Shown: positions 46,706 through 55,387, counted from the first letter of the stretch. The stretch: DNA of 64,000 bases from Gammaproteobacteria bacterium (GCA_016194635.1 JACQBC010000024.1:54243-118242); one strand, 5' to 3'. The notes: generated from the sequence alone by a model not told the origin. Made by a program: numbers and translations.

Positions 46706-47884
46706 CTAAGTTTCTTTGGGATTGATAAAATTCCAGAGATACAACGATGCCACTGTTCGATAGGGCCGCCACGATTCACCCAGGGCGTTTAACTGTTTAG
46801 GCGTAGGAGCCTGCGGCATTCCATAAACTTCCGCGATGCATTTCCTGAGCGCGTAGTCGTCAATTGGGAATATATCCCGGCGCCCCAGGTTAAAGATCAG
46901 CAGCATCTCAACCGTCCACCGCCCCACGCCATAGATCGAGGTTAGCCGTTGCACGATCTCTTGATCGCCGAGGGTGACGATTTGTTTCAGTGACGGGACG
47001 GTTCCATCCAGTGTCTTGGTCGCCAGGTCTTTCAGCGACGCTGTTTTTGCGCGCGACAGGCCTGCGTTTCTCAAAAGCTGGTCCGGCGTATTCAACAGGT
47101 TGCGCGGTGTTGGCATCGTCACCCCCGGGTATAATGCCTTCACCCGGGCCAGAATCGTTGACGCAGCCTTGGACGATAGTTGCTGATGGATAACAGCTTC
47201 GACCAACGTGACATACGGCGATTGCGCCGGTTTCAGCCGAAACTCGATAGGTTTGGCTAGGCAGCGGGCCAATCTCGTGTCTTTGGCTTTCAAGAGCGCT
47301 GCCGTGCGCTGAAGATCTCGCAGTGATTTGATGGTTGGTGGCGGTCCAAAGGTGGTGCCTTCAATGGCCAGCATCCTTGTCTTCGTTGCACGTCCGCCGT
47401 GAGCAGAAAAGCCCCCAGGTTTACCGCCAGCCGCCAGAACACGATGGCATGGGATGATGAGTCCGATCGGATTCTTTCCCAAAGCCTGTCCCACAGCGCG
47501 AGCGGCAGTGGAGCGGCGAATAGCTTTAGCAATCTCTCCGTAGGTTCCGGTCTGTCCTGCGGGAATAGCTCGAGCCGCTTGGTATACCTGCCGCTCGAAC
47601 GCACTTACTTCATCCAGATCAATGGCGATGTCGTGAAAGTTCTGAACCACGCCCTGCAAGTGTTTGCGGACTTTCTCGATGACCGCAGCGATATGCGGTG
47701 GAAAGGTATTCGATTTGCACGCACCGGTATCTCGCGCGATCCTCGATTCCGTCAACTTCGCTGTCGCTTCTGGAAGTTGCAGTCGACACACGGCGGGTGA
47801 TATGCGGGATTTCCCGGATTCGCTCCAGGCAATCCCGCACCAACCGAGTGGCGTCTCAAACAGGCCATATGCCACTTGCTTCAT
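46706..47884 (-). CDS. Fusion of O6-alkylguanine-DNA alkyltransferase and AlkA-type 3-methyladenine glycosylase
   Basis: The 392-aa protein joins two alkylation-repair enzymes. Residues ~1-175 are an Ogt-type methyltransferase with the acceptor motif PCHRV (Cys146), GTYGEIAKAI and GKNPIGL. Residues ~200-390 are an AlkA-like DNA glycosylase with VIHQQLSSKAA, a helix-hairpin-helix (IYGVGRWTVEML) and the catalytic Asp in FPIDDYALRK (342/343). One chain could thus reverse O6-methylguanine directly and excise N3-alkylpurines. A small cysteine-rich gene precedes it by 12 nt. The usual fusion of AlkA is with the Ada N-terminal domain; none is present here. Confidence 0.93.
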   Translation of the reverse strand: MKQVAYGLFETPLGWCGIAWSESGKSRISPAVCRLQLPEATAKLTESRIARDTGACKSNTFPPHIAAVIEKVRKHLQGVVQNFHDIAIDLDEVSAFERQVYQAARAIPAGQTGTYGEIAKAIRRSTAARAVGQALGKNPIGLIIPCHRVLAAGGKPGGFSAHGGRATKTRMLAIEGTTFGPPPTIKSLRDLQRTAALLKAKDTRLARCLAKPIEFRLKPAQSPYVTLVEAVIHQQLSSKAASTILARVKALYPGVTMPTPRNLLNTPDQLLRNAGLSRAKTASLKDLATKTLDGTVPSLKQIVTLGDQEIVQRLTSIYGVGRWTVEMLLIFNLGRRDIFPIDDYALRKCIAEVYGMPQAPTPKQLNALGESWRPYRTVASLYLWNFINPKET

Positions 47885-47896
47885 GAGGAGAGTTCC

Positions 47897-48049
47897 TTAT
47901 CTGGCGGTATCCATGTATTTTGCCAGGTTCTGCTTCACGGTCTTCGCACATTCGGCGCAGCAGACAGTGATTTCCTTTTCGTCAGCCCTAACTTTGATTC
48001 CGTCGTCCTTGATTTCCCAATCGCACACGGGGCATTTTTCCATCTTCAT
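47897..48049 (-). CDS. 50-aa cysteine-rich putative zinc-binding protein
   Basis: A 50-codon ORF begins MKMEKCPVCDWEIK and ends KYMDTAR, with cysteines at 6, 9, 30, 31 and 34 (CPVC and CCAEC). The CxxC...CCxxC layout suggests a zinc ribbon or TRASH/YHS-like metal-binding unit. AAGGAG lies 7 nt before the ATG (complement of 48057-48062). It is 12 nt upstream of the methyltransferase-AlkA fusion gene and surely co-transcribed. A role in metal or alkylation sensing is inference. Confidence 0.77.
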   Translation of the reverse strand: MKMEKCPVCDWEIKDDGIKVRADEKEITVCCAECAKTVKQNLAKYMDTAR

Positions 48050-48145
48050 AACGTGTCTCCTTTGTTAGTTAAACTGGATCGAAGACATCGGTCACCGGGT
48101 ATTTTACAGACCGATGCATACAGATATCCTAGATGTTTGCAAAAA

Positions 48146-49072
48146 TCAGACTTTCAGATTCTTGCTCATTTTGCACAGCGTTCGACGACTGGCGTTGCGT
48201 CGAATGCTGGAGGGTGAACGGCCAAACTCGCGCCCGAAGGCATCAGTGAAGTGGCTGTGGCTGGAAAAGCCGAGGTCGAGGGCAAGTGCAGCAAGGTCGC
48301 TCGCGCCATCCGCCAGCCGTTCGAGCGAAGCACGTAAGCGTAGTTGCATCAGGTAGCGATGGACGGGTACGCCGGTTCGCATCTGGAACATGCGGGCGAA
48401 ATGATACGGCGATGCATGAACGGCACAGGCAACATTGTCGAGCGTGACGCGTTCACACAAATGGTTGGCAAGATAGATTTTGGCGGCCTCGACGCGATCA
48501 GCATGATCGGCATCGGTACCGTTCCGGCGGCGTACGCGCGGTAAACTGCGGCGCACGAATGCGGCTTGCAGCACATCGGCGATGAGCTGCAACGCCGTCA
48601 CGTCCACCCACAACGAATCAAGTACATCGGTGCGAGTAGACTCCAGTCGTAGCACAATCTCCCGATGTCGCCAGAACACACTGGAATCGCAGGGGCTAAT
48701 GATAAAGGGAAATGGTTCGTCGGGACGGTCGTCGATGGAGGGATCTAGTTCGCGAATGATGTCTGTGAGCAAGTGTGGCGCAGGGGTAAATACAGTACCA
48801 CGATCACCGCAATCGGCCGGGTGACTGACACGATAAGTAGATCTCTTAGAGAAAAACACTGCCTGGTTGACATCGACGGTTACGCTCCGTCGCCCAATGT
48901 GTTTACAAAACACGCCATGGCGCATGAGAACAATATTGTTGCTGTCAGAGTATTCTTCGGCGGCGGGTCCACCTTGACAGGCGCGGCAAAGATAGTTGCG
49001 CACGTTTAGTATCGTGCTGTGGTATAGCGAATTGAAGGTGAGTAATTCTTCCTTCTCGATTTGCCTTGTCAT
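48146..49072 (-). CDS. AraC family transcriptional regulator
   Basis: The 308-aa protein has a C-terminal double helix-turn-helix of the AraC type (LDNVACAVHASPYHFARMF, then LAALALDLGFSSHSHFTDAF and REFGRSPSSIRR). The N-terminal ~170 residues are a cupin-like sensing region containing several cysteines and histidines (YLCRACQGG, FCKHIG). It stands upstream of the cysteine-rich/repair-fusion pair on the same strand, 97 bp away, so it may regulate them. Ligand unknown. Confidence 0.92.
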   Translation of the reverse strand: MTRQIEKEELLTFNSLYHSTILNVRNYLCRACQGGPAAEEYSDSNNIVLMRHGVFCKHIGRRSVTVDVNQAVFFSKRSTYRVSHPADCGDRGTVFTPAPHLLTDIIRELDPSIDDRPDEPFPFIISPCDSSVFWRHREIVLRLESTRTDVLDSLWVDVTALQLIADVLQAAFVRRSLPRVRRRNGTDADHADRVEAAKIYLANHLCERVTLDNVACAVHASPYHFARMFQMRTGVPVHRYLMQLRLRASLERLADGASDLAALALDLGFSSHSHFTDAFGREFGRSPSSIRRNASRRTLCKMSKNLKV

Positions 49073-49182
49073 GATCGTAGCTACGTCTGAATTAACCGGG
49101 TTTGTGTGAATAGCCGGATGTTTCGGTAACTGCCAAGTTATACATTTCCTCTATTACATAGAGTGTAGCATCAAATTTTTTA

Positions 49183-49524
49183 TTAATTGTTAACGTAATG
49201 CTCATGTCGCCTCTTGGGGAACGGAATATATGCCATCGTGGGATTCCATTGACTCCGGGTAGAATGCCAACGCATTGTGGTCAGCACGACGTGGAGTGCT
49301 TCGTGGACTTGAGTCGGGTTGAAACTATCAATCACAGGCGATAAATCAAGACATTCTGAAAGCATCTTCCAAAGTTCCTGTTGCGCAGTCGCTAACTGTT
49401 CTGGTATTGCGTTGTTTAACCAGCTATCAATGCCAAACCCTTGCCATATCATGTTCTTGTATAGGTCGCGTACCACCAGCACATTTTCTGCTCGTCCAGG
49501 TTGCTCGAAGATTACGGCTTGCAT
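49183..49524 (-). pseudogene. Internally deleted alcohol dehydrogenase/quinone oxidoreductase relic
   Basis: The 113-codon ORF begins MQAVIFEQPGRAENVLVVRD, the standard N-terminus of zinc-type/quinone oxidoreductases, then has an unrelated stretch (IDSWLNNAIPEQLATAQQEL), and ends with SPVIDSFNPTQVHEALHVV, which resembles the C-terminal KPVIDRVFPFEEA block. The nucleotide-binding core is absent. It is best read as a remnant joining both ends of a dehydrogenase after deletion. A ribosome site (AAGGAAC) survives. A small functional protein is possible but less likely. Confidence 0.6.
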
Positions 49525-49528
49525 GGAT

Positions 49529-49590
49529 GCCAGTTCCTTTATGATTCAACGTTCACGTTCAACTGCACTTACCTAGAATTCGATTACAAT
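49529..49590 (-). repeat. Dispersed repeat, copy 2: dehydrogenase gene end plus spacer
   Basis: This ~60-bp stretch (last codons of the dehydrogenase at 49573 and its downstream spacer) is repeated with several substitutions at 46523-46582 in the same orientation. Copy 2 is in a functional context; copy 1 is a relic. Confidence 0.58.
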
Positions 49591-50589
49591 TTTGCCGAAA
49601 TGCCTAGCTGATTCGAGATAGGAAAATGCTTCCGCTGTCTGATCCAGTGGAAATATTTTGTCGATCACAGGCTTTAGCTTATTTACTGAGATGGCTTTCA
49701 GCATATCCGCAAAATCTTGTCGGCTGCCGACGCTCAGTCCGTTAACCTTGGCGCGTTTCAGATTCAGCGCAATCAAATTGATCGGGCTTTGCACTCCATC
49801 CAGAAAACCCACGACAGAGATATGGCCGTCCAGCCTCAGCGCCTCAAGACTTTTATTGAGATTGCTTCCACCCACGGTCTCGACGACAACATCGGCACCC
49901 TCGCTATCCGTCATGGTGAGTACGTCGGAAATCCACTCGGGCGTTTGCTTGTAGTTAATCAGGCAATCGGCTCCAAGTTCACGAGCCTTCGTCAGTTTGT
50001 TGTCATCGCTTGACGTAATGATTACCCTTGCGCCTAGCGCTTTGGCAAACTGCAGCGCGAATATTGAAACGCCGCCGGTTCCGTGTAGCAGGATCGTATC
50101 TCCGGCTTTGGCCTTTCCGTACGCAAGGGCGTTCCAGGCAGTCAGTGCTGCAATGGGTAGCGTGCAGGACTCCGCGAAGTTCAAAAATTCCGGCACCTTG
50201 ATCAGTTCGTTAGTGCGAAAGAGCTTGTATTCAACAAGTTGTCCGGGGGTTGTTCCTGAGCCAGGACGGGTTTCAAATCTGGAATTTTGCGCGGTGTAGC
50301 GCCCATCGATCCATTGCGGAATATACGTCGTTGCCACATGATCGCCCGGCTTGAAGTCCTTGATGTCAGACCCGACTTCTTCGACGATACCCGCGCCATC
50401 CGAAACAGGAATAAACGGCGGTCTGATAGTGGGATTGAGCTGGCCTTTAACCAGAAGGAGATCGACATAATTGAGCGAGACCGCTTTCATTTTGACCAGG
50501 ATCATTCCCGACGCAAGCTTCGGCGAAGGCGCGTGGGTGAGGGTGAGTTTGTCGATACCAAATCCCTCTTTGAGGACAACTGATTTCAT
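49573..50589 (-). CDS. Zinc-binding-family quinone oxidoreductase/alcohol dehydrogenase (MDR)
   Basis: The 338-aa protein belongs to the medium-chain dehydrogenase/reductase superfamily. It has the GroES-like N-terminal half (SLNYVDLLLVKGQ, PVSDGAGIVEEVG) and a Rossmann half with LLHGTGGVSIFALQFAKA and the NADPH-type SSDDNKLTKARELGAD. The catalytic-zinc ligands are not evident, so a zinc-free quinone-oxidoreductase or enoyl-reductase activity is more likely. A paralogue lies 133 bp upstream on the same strand. Substrate unknown. Confidence 0.9.
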   Translation of the reverse strand: MKSVVLKEGFGIDKLTLTHAPSPKLASGMILVKMKAVSLNYVDLLLVKGQLNPTIRPPFIPVSDGAGIVEEVGSDIKDFKPGDHVATTYIPQWIDGRYTAQNSRFETRPGSGTTPGQLVEYKLFRTNELIKVPEFLNFAESCTLPIAALTAWNALAYGKAKAGDTILLHGTGGVSIFALQFAKALGARVIITSSDDNKLTKARELGADCLINYKQTPEWISDVLTMTDSEGADVVVETVGGSNLNKSLEALRLDGHISVVGFLDGVQSPINLIALNLKRAKVNGLSVGSRQDFADMLKAISVNKLKPVIDKIFPLDQTAEAFSYLESARHFGKIVIEF

Positions 50590-50722
50590 GACATTACCTT
50601 TTTAAAAATCCTGGGCTTGCAAATGCAACCGCGACGTTTGAATTCGACAGACAGCTAGAGGTGGTGCAAAGCGCCTAAAGCCGATCCACTGAAACAATGG
50701 GCCGGGTGGCCTCATGTACTGA

Positions 50723-51727
50723 TCAGAAACGTAGGCAGACTTTACCCACATGGTTTGCCTTCTCCAGATACCCAAACGAGTCGAGCGCTTCTTCAAAAGG
50801 AAACACGCGATCAATCACCGGCTTTAGTTTGTGCAGCTCAATCGCCCTGTTCATCGCTTCAAACATCGAACGGCTGCCAACATAAATTCCCTGTATCCGG
50901 ATTTGTTTCCTAAGAATCGGCCGGAGGGAGATTTCGGTATTTATACCGGACAATATGCCTATCAGGCTGATGTGTCCTCCAGCCCTTACCGCATTAATGG
51001 AACGCGATAATGTACCGGCACCGCCGACTTCTACGACATGATCAACCCCTCTGCCATCGGTCAGTTTTAGCGTTTCCAGTTCCCAATCCGGCGTGCGTTT
51101 GTAATGGATGGTCTGCTCAGCGCCCAGCTGGCGTGCCCGTTCCAATTTCTCATCGCTGCTCGATATCACTATCACGCGGGCACCGGCCATGCGCGCAAAC
51201 TGCAAGGCGAACAGCGACACTCCCCCTGTACCTTGTATCAATACGGTTGCGCCAGGCTTAAGATTACCTTGCACCATCAGCGCGTTCCATGCGGTCACGG
51301 CGGCGCACGGCAAGGTTGCCGCCTCTTCATCCGTCAGATATGTCGGCACAGGCACGACGCCGTCTTGAGGCAGTACAACTTGTCGCGCCAGAACCCCGTC
51401 CATTTCTCCCCCCAAACTCAAAGCATGCTCGGGTGCTTCGCCCGACAGCCAGTGCTGAACAAAAATCCCTGCCACCCGATCTCCGGGCTTTACCCGCGTC
51501 ACCTTCTCCCCCACCGCCATCACGTGTCCGACACCGTCCGAGAGGGGAACCAGGGGTAGACGCAGAGTGGGATAAAGACTGCCGTTTAGGACCAATAAGT
51601 CGCGGGGATTAAGCGCTGCCGCGCGCATTTGGATCAGTACCTGTTCAGGCCCTGGCTGTGGGTCTTTCCGCTCAACGAGGGATACCGCACCAAGCCCGGT
51701 TTTATTTCGCAACTCAAACGCTTGCAT
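50723..51727 (-). CDS. NADPH-dependent quinone oxidoreductase-like MDR, ArsR-controlled
   Basis: The 334-aa protein is a paralogue of the neighbouring MDR enzyme: ALNPRDLLVLNGSLYP, PLSDGVGHVMAVG, LIQGTGGVSLFALQFARM and the cofactor segment SSSDEKLERARQLGAE. It is divergent from an arsR-type gene with a palindromic operator 12 bp before its start codon, so it is probably repressed by that regulator and induced by a reactive or electrophilic compound (inference). Confidence 0.9.
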   Translation of the reverse strand: MQAFELRNKTGLGAVSLVERKDPQPGPEQVLIQMRAAALNPRDLLVLNGSLYPTLRLPLVPLSDGVGHVMAVGEKVTRVKPGDRVAGIFVQHWLSGEAPEHALSLGGEMDGVLARQVVLPQDGVVPVPTYLTDEEAATLPCAAVTAWNALMVQGNLKPGATVLIQGTGGVSLFALQFARMAGARVIVISSSDEKLERARQLGAEQTIHYKRTPDWELETLKLTDGRGVDHVVEVGGAGTLSRSINAVRAGGHISLIGILSGINTEISLRPILRKQIRIQGIYVGSRSMFEAMNRAIELHKLKPVIDRVFPFEEALDSFGYLEKANHVGKVCLRF

Positions 51728-51738
51728 AATCTTCTCCT

Positions 51739-51762
51739 ATTGTTCTATAACATTAGAACAAT
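51739..51762. promoter_or_regulatory. Palindromic operator between the MDR gene and arsR-type gene
   Basis: ATTGTTCTA (51739-51747) and TAGAACAAT (51754-51762) form a perfect inverted repeat with a 6-nt spacer in the 70-bp divergent promoter region. Size and symmetry fit binding by an ArsR-type dimer; the adjacent regulator is the natural candidate. Confidence 0.62.
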
Positions 51763-51797
51763 GCGACAATAGCACGAGTTTATGCGATACTGCAACC

Positions 51798-52106
51798 ATG
51801 AGGACATTACATCATCCGGCAAAAAAGAGTTTGACCTTATCGAGGGTCTTGTACGCCTTCAGCGACCCGGTGCGGCTTTCTATCGTCAAAAGTATTGCGG
51901 CGCATGGCGAACAGCCTTGCGGAACGTTTGGTTTATCCGTCGCCAAGTCCACCGCGTCGCACCACTTCAGGGTGTTACGGGAAGCCGGTGTTATTCAGAT
52001 GCGGCCCGAAGGAACACAATATATCAATTCTCTGCGGCGCGACGATTTGGACAGCCGCTTCCCAGGTTTACTGGATGCCGTCCTGCGGGCAACGGGGCCC
52101 ATTTGA
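51798..52106 (+). CDS. ArsR family transcriptional regulator
   Basis: The 102-aa winged-helix protein has the ArsR motifs LYAFSDPVRLSIVKSIA and the recognition helix VAKSTASHHFRVLREAGVI. It has a single cysteine (PCGTFG), so a metal site of the ELCVCDL type is absent; it may sense a redox or organic signal instead. It is divergent from the MDR gene and probably represses both. Confidence 0.91.
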   Translation: MRTLHHPAKKSLTLSRVLYAFSDPVRLSIVKSIAAHGEQPCGTFGLSVAKSTASHHFRVLREAGVIQMRPEGTQYINSLRRDDLDSRFPGLLDAVLRATGPI

Positions 52107-52161
52107 ATTAATCAGATCACCCTCTTTCCCCGAGGTTTCGACTACGCCTGCAGCCCTTCCG

Positions 52162-52602
52162 TTATAGGCAGCAGTTGCTACGGGCTAAAAGATGGTGCGC
52201 TCGCGTGGCGATTTCCAGCAGGGTTCGATGTGTGGCATCGAGATCTGCGATGGGCAAGTCCCCATATAGGTGGCGGGTAATGGTTTCAATTTCGTTACTC
52301 AAGGGTGGGAAGACGGCCGCGCCTTGATTGGTATGCATAAGCAGCTTGTCTTGGTTCGCCGTTATCAAGCCAGCCGCTAGCAAGTTATCAATAGACTCCT
52401 GAGCCTGGGCGGTATCGGCAACCACATGACCGCTTATTTGCCGCTGTACGATTTGCGCCGAACTCAGCGGTGAGGTGTTGGTGAAGGCGAGTACTGTCCA
52501 TTCGGCAAATGACAGATGGGCGCCTTGCAGCATCTGTTCCAGCAGTGCGCGCATGGCGCGCTCGGCGGAACCGATGGAACGCGTTAGCGGGGGAGGTGGC
52601 AT
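52162..52602 (-). CDS. MarR-like winged-helix protein
   Basis: The 146-aa ORF starts at ATG 52602 (MPPPPLTRSIGSAERA) and shows a MarR/winged-helix pattern: LSFAEWTVLAFTNTSPLSSA, a degenerate recognition region and a wing (LITANQDKLLMHTNQGA), then a long C-terminal helix. The frame stays open upstream to 53064, but that part is a shadow of the VOC gene. It is 38 bp after the VOC gene on the same strand, suggesting co-transcription. Function as a regulator is likely but its family is only loosely matched. Confidence 0.68.
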   Translation of the reverse strand: MPPPPLTRSIGSAERAMRALLEQMLQGAHLSFAEWTVLAFTNTSPLSSAQIVQRQISGHVVADTAQAQESIDNLLAAGLITANQDKLLMHTNQGAAVFPPLSNEIETITRHLYGDLPIADLDATHRTLLEIATRAHHLLARSNCCL

Positions 52603-52639
52603 TGAAAGGGCTCCATGTTGCAGGCCGACTGACACGAAT

Positions 52640-53080
52640 TTATGACGGCGTAAACATCTTGGTATAGCGACGCTGCATCTCCGCCGGTGATACCTCCTCA
52701 ATGCTGTGCCCAATGAGCCAGCGATGACCGAAGGGATCAAGGACACTTCCAGAACGTTCGCCGTAAAATTGATCTTTGGGTTCTTGTTCCAGCGTTGCCC
52801 CGTTGCGCACCGCGCTTGCAATGACGGCATCGGCGTTGTCCACGTGCAGATGGATCGTAACCGGCGTGGCACCGATGGTCTGGGCGCTCTTGATACCGAA
52901 CTCCGGAAATTCGTCCGACAGCAGCAAGGTAGTACCGTTGAAGTCGAGTTCGGCGTGACCGATACGACCGCTCGGTTCGGTGAGACGGAACTTCTCGCGG
53001 GCACCGAAGGCGTTGACATAAAAGTCGATGGCGGCAGCGGCATTCCTAACACACAGGTAGGCAAATAATTCGTGAACCAT
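52640..53080 (-). CDS. VOC/glyoxalase family protein (PhnB-like)
   Basis: The 146-aa protein has the vicinal-oxygen-chelate fold of the PhnB-like group: LCVRNAAAAIDFYVNAFGA, IGHAELDFNG, TIHLHVDNADAV and VLDPFGHRW. Members include glyoxalases, dioxygenases and resistance proteins. It stands between an AraC regulator and a MarR-like protein on the same strand. Substrate unknown. Confidence 0.9.
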   Translation of the reverse strand: MVHELFAYLCVRNAAAAIDFYVNAFGAREKFRLTEPSGRIGHAELDFNGTTLLLSDEFPEFGIKSAQTIGATPVTIHLHVDNADAVIASAVRNGATLEQEPKDQFYGERSGSVLDPFGHRWLIGHSIEEVSPAEMQRRYTKMFTPS

Positions 53081-53106
53081 GGTGGACTCCTGTTCGGTGG
53101 AAGAGC

Positions 53107-53158
53107 GCTATCTTATGCGTCGTCCCACTGTTCTGTCTTGAATAAAATTGACCTCAGG
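53107..53158 (-). repeat. Dispersed repeat, copy 2: AraC-VOC spacer
   Basis: This ~50-bp stretch between the AraC stop and the VOC start is repeated at 46262-46312 with about one change in six. It may be the operator or promoter of the VOC gene; the conserved core is TTTTATTCAAGACAG on the minus strand. Confidence 0.5.
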
Positions 53159-54008
53159 CGCGCGGTGGTTTTGCCGGGTCAATGGCAACGTGGTGGGTAA
53201 ACACCGGTGCAATTTTCCGGTAAGCCTCCGGGGTAACACCCGCAAATTCCCGAAACTCGCGGTGAAAGTGCGCGTGATCGCTATAACCATAATCCGCAGC
53301 GAAATCGGCCCAGGCGGCGACTCTTGGGCCGGCCATGCCTGCCAATACACGCTGAAACCGACGCAAGCGATGGTATGTCTTGGGTGATAGGCCCATATCG
53401 CGCCGGAACAGTGCGATAAAATGCCGATGGCTGTAGCCGCTTTGCTGCACCACGGTATGGACATCACGGGCGGCAGCGAATTGCTCAATGGCGTAAGCGA
53501 TCACAGGATGCATGCCGTTCTCCACCGGTAACCGCGCCGTGAGCAATTCCTCAAACACGGCCAATTGCCGCTCCGGGTTCGCGGCCTCCAGTAACTGCTC
53601 ACGGGCCAGGCCCGCCGCCGATCCCCAGAGATCATCAAGCCCGGTGTGGCGTTCGGACAGTTCGGCGGCGGATGTGCCGAAGAGAATTTCCGCGACACCG
53701 GGGTAAAGCTGTGCGCCCACCGAACTGGACGGTGTCGAGATATCGCGTATATAAAACGCCGAACGGGCCCCGCCGACAATGCTATTGCTGACGGTATATC
53801 CAGTGACATCGGTAGCGCCATTGAACAACCGCAGCGGTACATCATCGAGCCGAATGACCAGGTGGATGTCGCCGGTCGGCACGACATGTTCCCGCGCACC
53901 CGCTGCGCTAGGCTGCAGATTCGTTAGCGTCTTGACCCACAGTGATTTCACAAAAGGTTGCAAGGCCGGTCCGGGTTTTCGCGCTATCAGCATCACTATT
54001 CCTGTCAC
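53154..54008 (-). CDS. AraC family transcriptional regulator with DUF6597-type sensor domain
   Basis: The 284-aa protein has an N-terminal DUF6597-like domain (LQPFVKSLWVKT, EHVVPTGDIHLVIRL) and a C-terminal AraC helix-turn-helix pair (VVQQSGYSHRHFIALFRRDM and WADFAADYGYSDHAHFHREF). In many bacteria such regulators adjoin VOC or small detoxification enzymes, as here. ATG 53993 (MLIARKPG) is an alternative start. Confidence 0.91.
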   Translation of the reverse strand: MTGIVMLIARKPGPALQPFVKSLWVKTLTNLQPSAAGAREHVVPTGDIHLVIRLDDVPLRLFNGATDVTGYTVSNSIVGGARSAFYIRDISTPSSSVGAQLYPGVAEILFGTSAAELSERHTGLDDLWGSAAGLAREQLLEAANPERQLAVFEELLTARLPVENGMHPVIAYAIEQFAAARDVHTVVQQSGYSHRHFIALFRRDMGLSPKTYHRLRRFQRVLAGMAGPRVAAWADFAADYGYSDHAHFHREFREFAGVTPEAYRKIAPVFTHHVAIDPAKPPRA

Positions 54009-54211
54009 TAATCATGGTGCCTGCAATAAATCATAGGCGGTACTGCGCCACTGTATCAGTTCCTGGGTATTGACTCAATTTGCTAAATGCAGCATCGAGC
54101 CTCTTTGCTATCGAAAACGGCCATCCTTATCTCGACTGATGGCGATTGGACCAACACTGGTGTGCAAGCAGACGGTATTCAAGATATTCTTAGGTTGAGT
54201 ATCTATTACAC

Positions 54212-55387
54212 TCAGTGGCGATCCGCGAGTGGCAAGTGTTGAGACCAGCCTCGGGACATGGCTGCGGCCACTTTGGCAAAGTCCGTATTTCTGCTGTTTT
54301 CGTTTCTTGCCATACAGAAATTTTCATCCCGACTAAACAGCGATGCAGCAAAACCCCGTGCCGCCATAATGATGCCGACTGTTTTTTCAAATCGTATCTC
54401 AGTAAAATTGACAAAAGCTTGCTGTAAATCGTGCGGGTTGTCGTTTAGACAATTTGCAAGATGCCAAGCATCTTCCAGCGCCTGACAGGCACCTTGACCG
54501 GATGTTGGCAAAGGGGCATGGGCGGCGTCGCCGATCACAATTAGGTTATGTTTGTGCCACGTCGGGATTGGATTATGGTCATGCACGTAAACCTTATTGA
54601 TCCGTTCGACAGGCGTGTGATCAATCATCTTTTGAACCGGTTGTGGCCAGTTAGAGAAAATAGAATCCAGCTCCGCTTTGTATTCGGCCTGATTTCTTGG
54701 GCCAATGTCGGCGCAGGCGACGCCCCCTGCCCAATAGGCTTTATGTTTCGTCACGGGAACAATCCCAAACCGTTCGCCCACACCCCAGTAATCCGCTACC
54801 GCGATTTCCTCAAAGGATTCTTCTTCGGACTCATAAACGCCGATCCAGTTTATAAAGCCTTGGTAGACGGGCGCGTTGTCACCGTGTACATACCGACGGG
54901 CGCAAGAAGCCATGCGTCCATCCGCTCCGATAAGTACGTCGGCAGTGATTTTCGAACCATCCCGGAAGTGGACTTCTGCTTGGCCTGGATTCTTGGTTTC
55001 TATGTGGGTAACCGTATGAGCGTACTGGATGGCAACCCCTAAGGAATCAAGCTTCGATATCAGGATGTTCTGAAAATCACTCCTGAGAATGGAAAGGCTC
55101 GGATACCCCATATGACTGTTAATCTTTTCAATATCAATCGCCCCTAAATTTTCGTTGGTGCTCGATAGTCGACGCATTCTTGTCGGATGCCCGGATACGG
55201 CTTCGATTTCGTTCAGTACTCCAAGCTGTTCCAGCACATACGCCGCATTCGGCCACACGACAATGCCGGCGCCAATATTCGACGCGGACTCGTGCCTTTC
55301 GTAGATGCTGACGTCGAAGCCTTTCTGCTTGAGCGCGATGGCGCTACTGACACCGGCAACGCCACCACCGAATATTGCTATTTTCAT
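54212..55387 (-). CDS. FAD-dependent aromatic monooxygenase-like protein
   Basis: The 391-aa flavoprotein has the dinucleotide motif GGGVAGVSSAIALKQKG, the ribose contact YERHE, the DG motif (VLIGADGRMAS) and the second FAD motif GDAAHAPLPTSGQGACQALE, defining the p-hydroxybenzoate hydroxylase/UbiH-like class. It should hydroxylate an aromatic or similar ring with NAD(P)H and O2. Flanks of ~200 bp hold no gene. Substrate unknown. Confidence 0.92.
   Translation of the reverse strand: MKIAIFGGGVAGVSSAIALKQKGFDVSIYERHESASNIGAGIVVWPNAAYVLEQLGVLNEIEAVSGHPTRMRRLSSTNENLGAIDIEKINSHMGYPSLSILRSDFQNILISKLDSLGVAIQYAHTVTHIETKNPGQAEVHFRDGSKITADVLIGADGRMASCARRYVHGDNAPVYQGFINWIGVYESEEESFEEIAVADYWGVGERFGIVPVTKHKAYWAGGVACADIGPRNQAEYKAELDSIFSNWPQPVQKMIDHTPVERINKVYVHDHNPIPTWHKHNLIVIGDAAHAPLPTSGQGACQALEDAWHLANCLNDNPHDLQQAFVNFTEIRFEKTVGIIMAARGFAASLFSRDENFCMARNENSRNTDFAKVAAAMSRGWSQHLPLADRH

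Noticed and set aside
52603..53064. N-terminal extension of the MarR-like ORF
   Set aside because: This part overlaps the VOC gene in another frame on the same strand and reads as Ser/Pro/Arg-rich noise; the gene is started at 52602.
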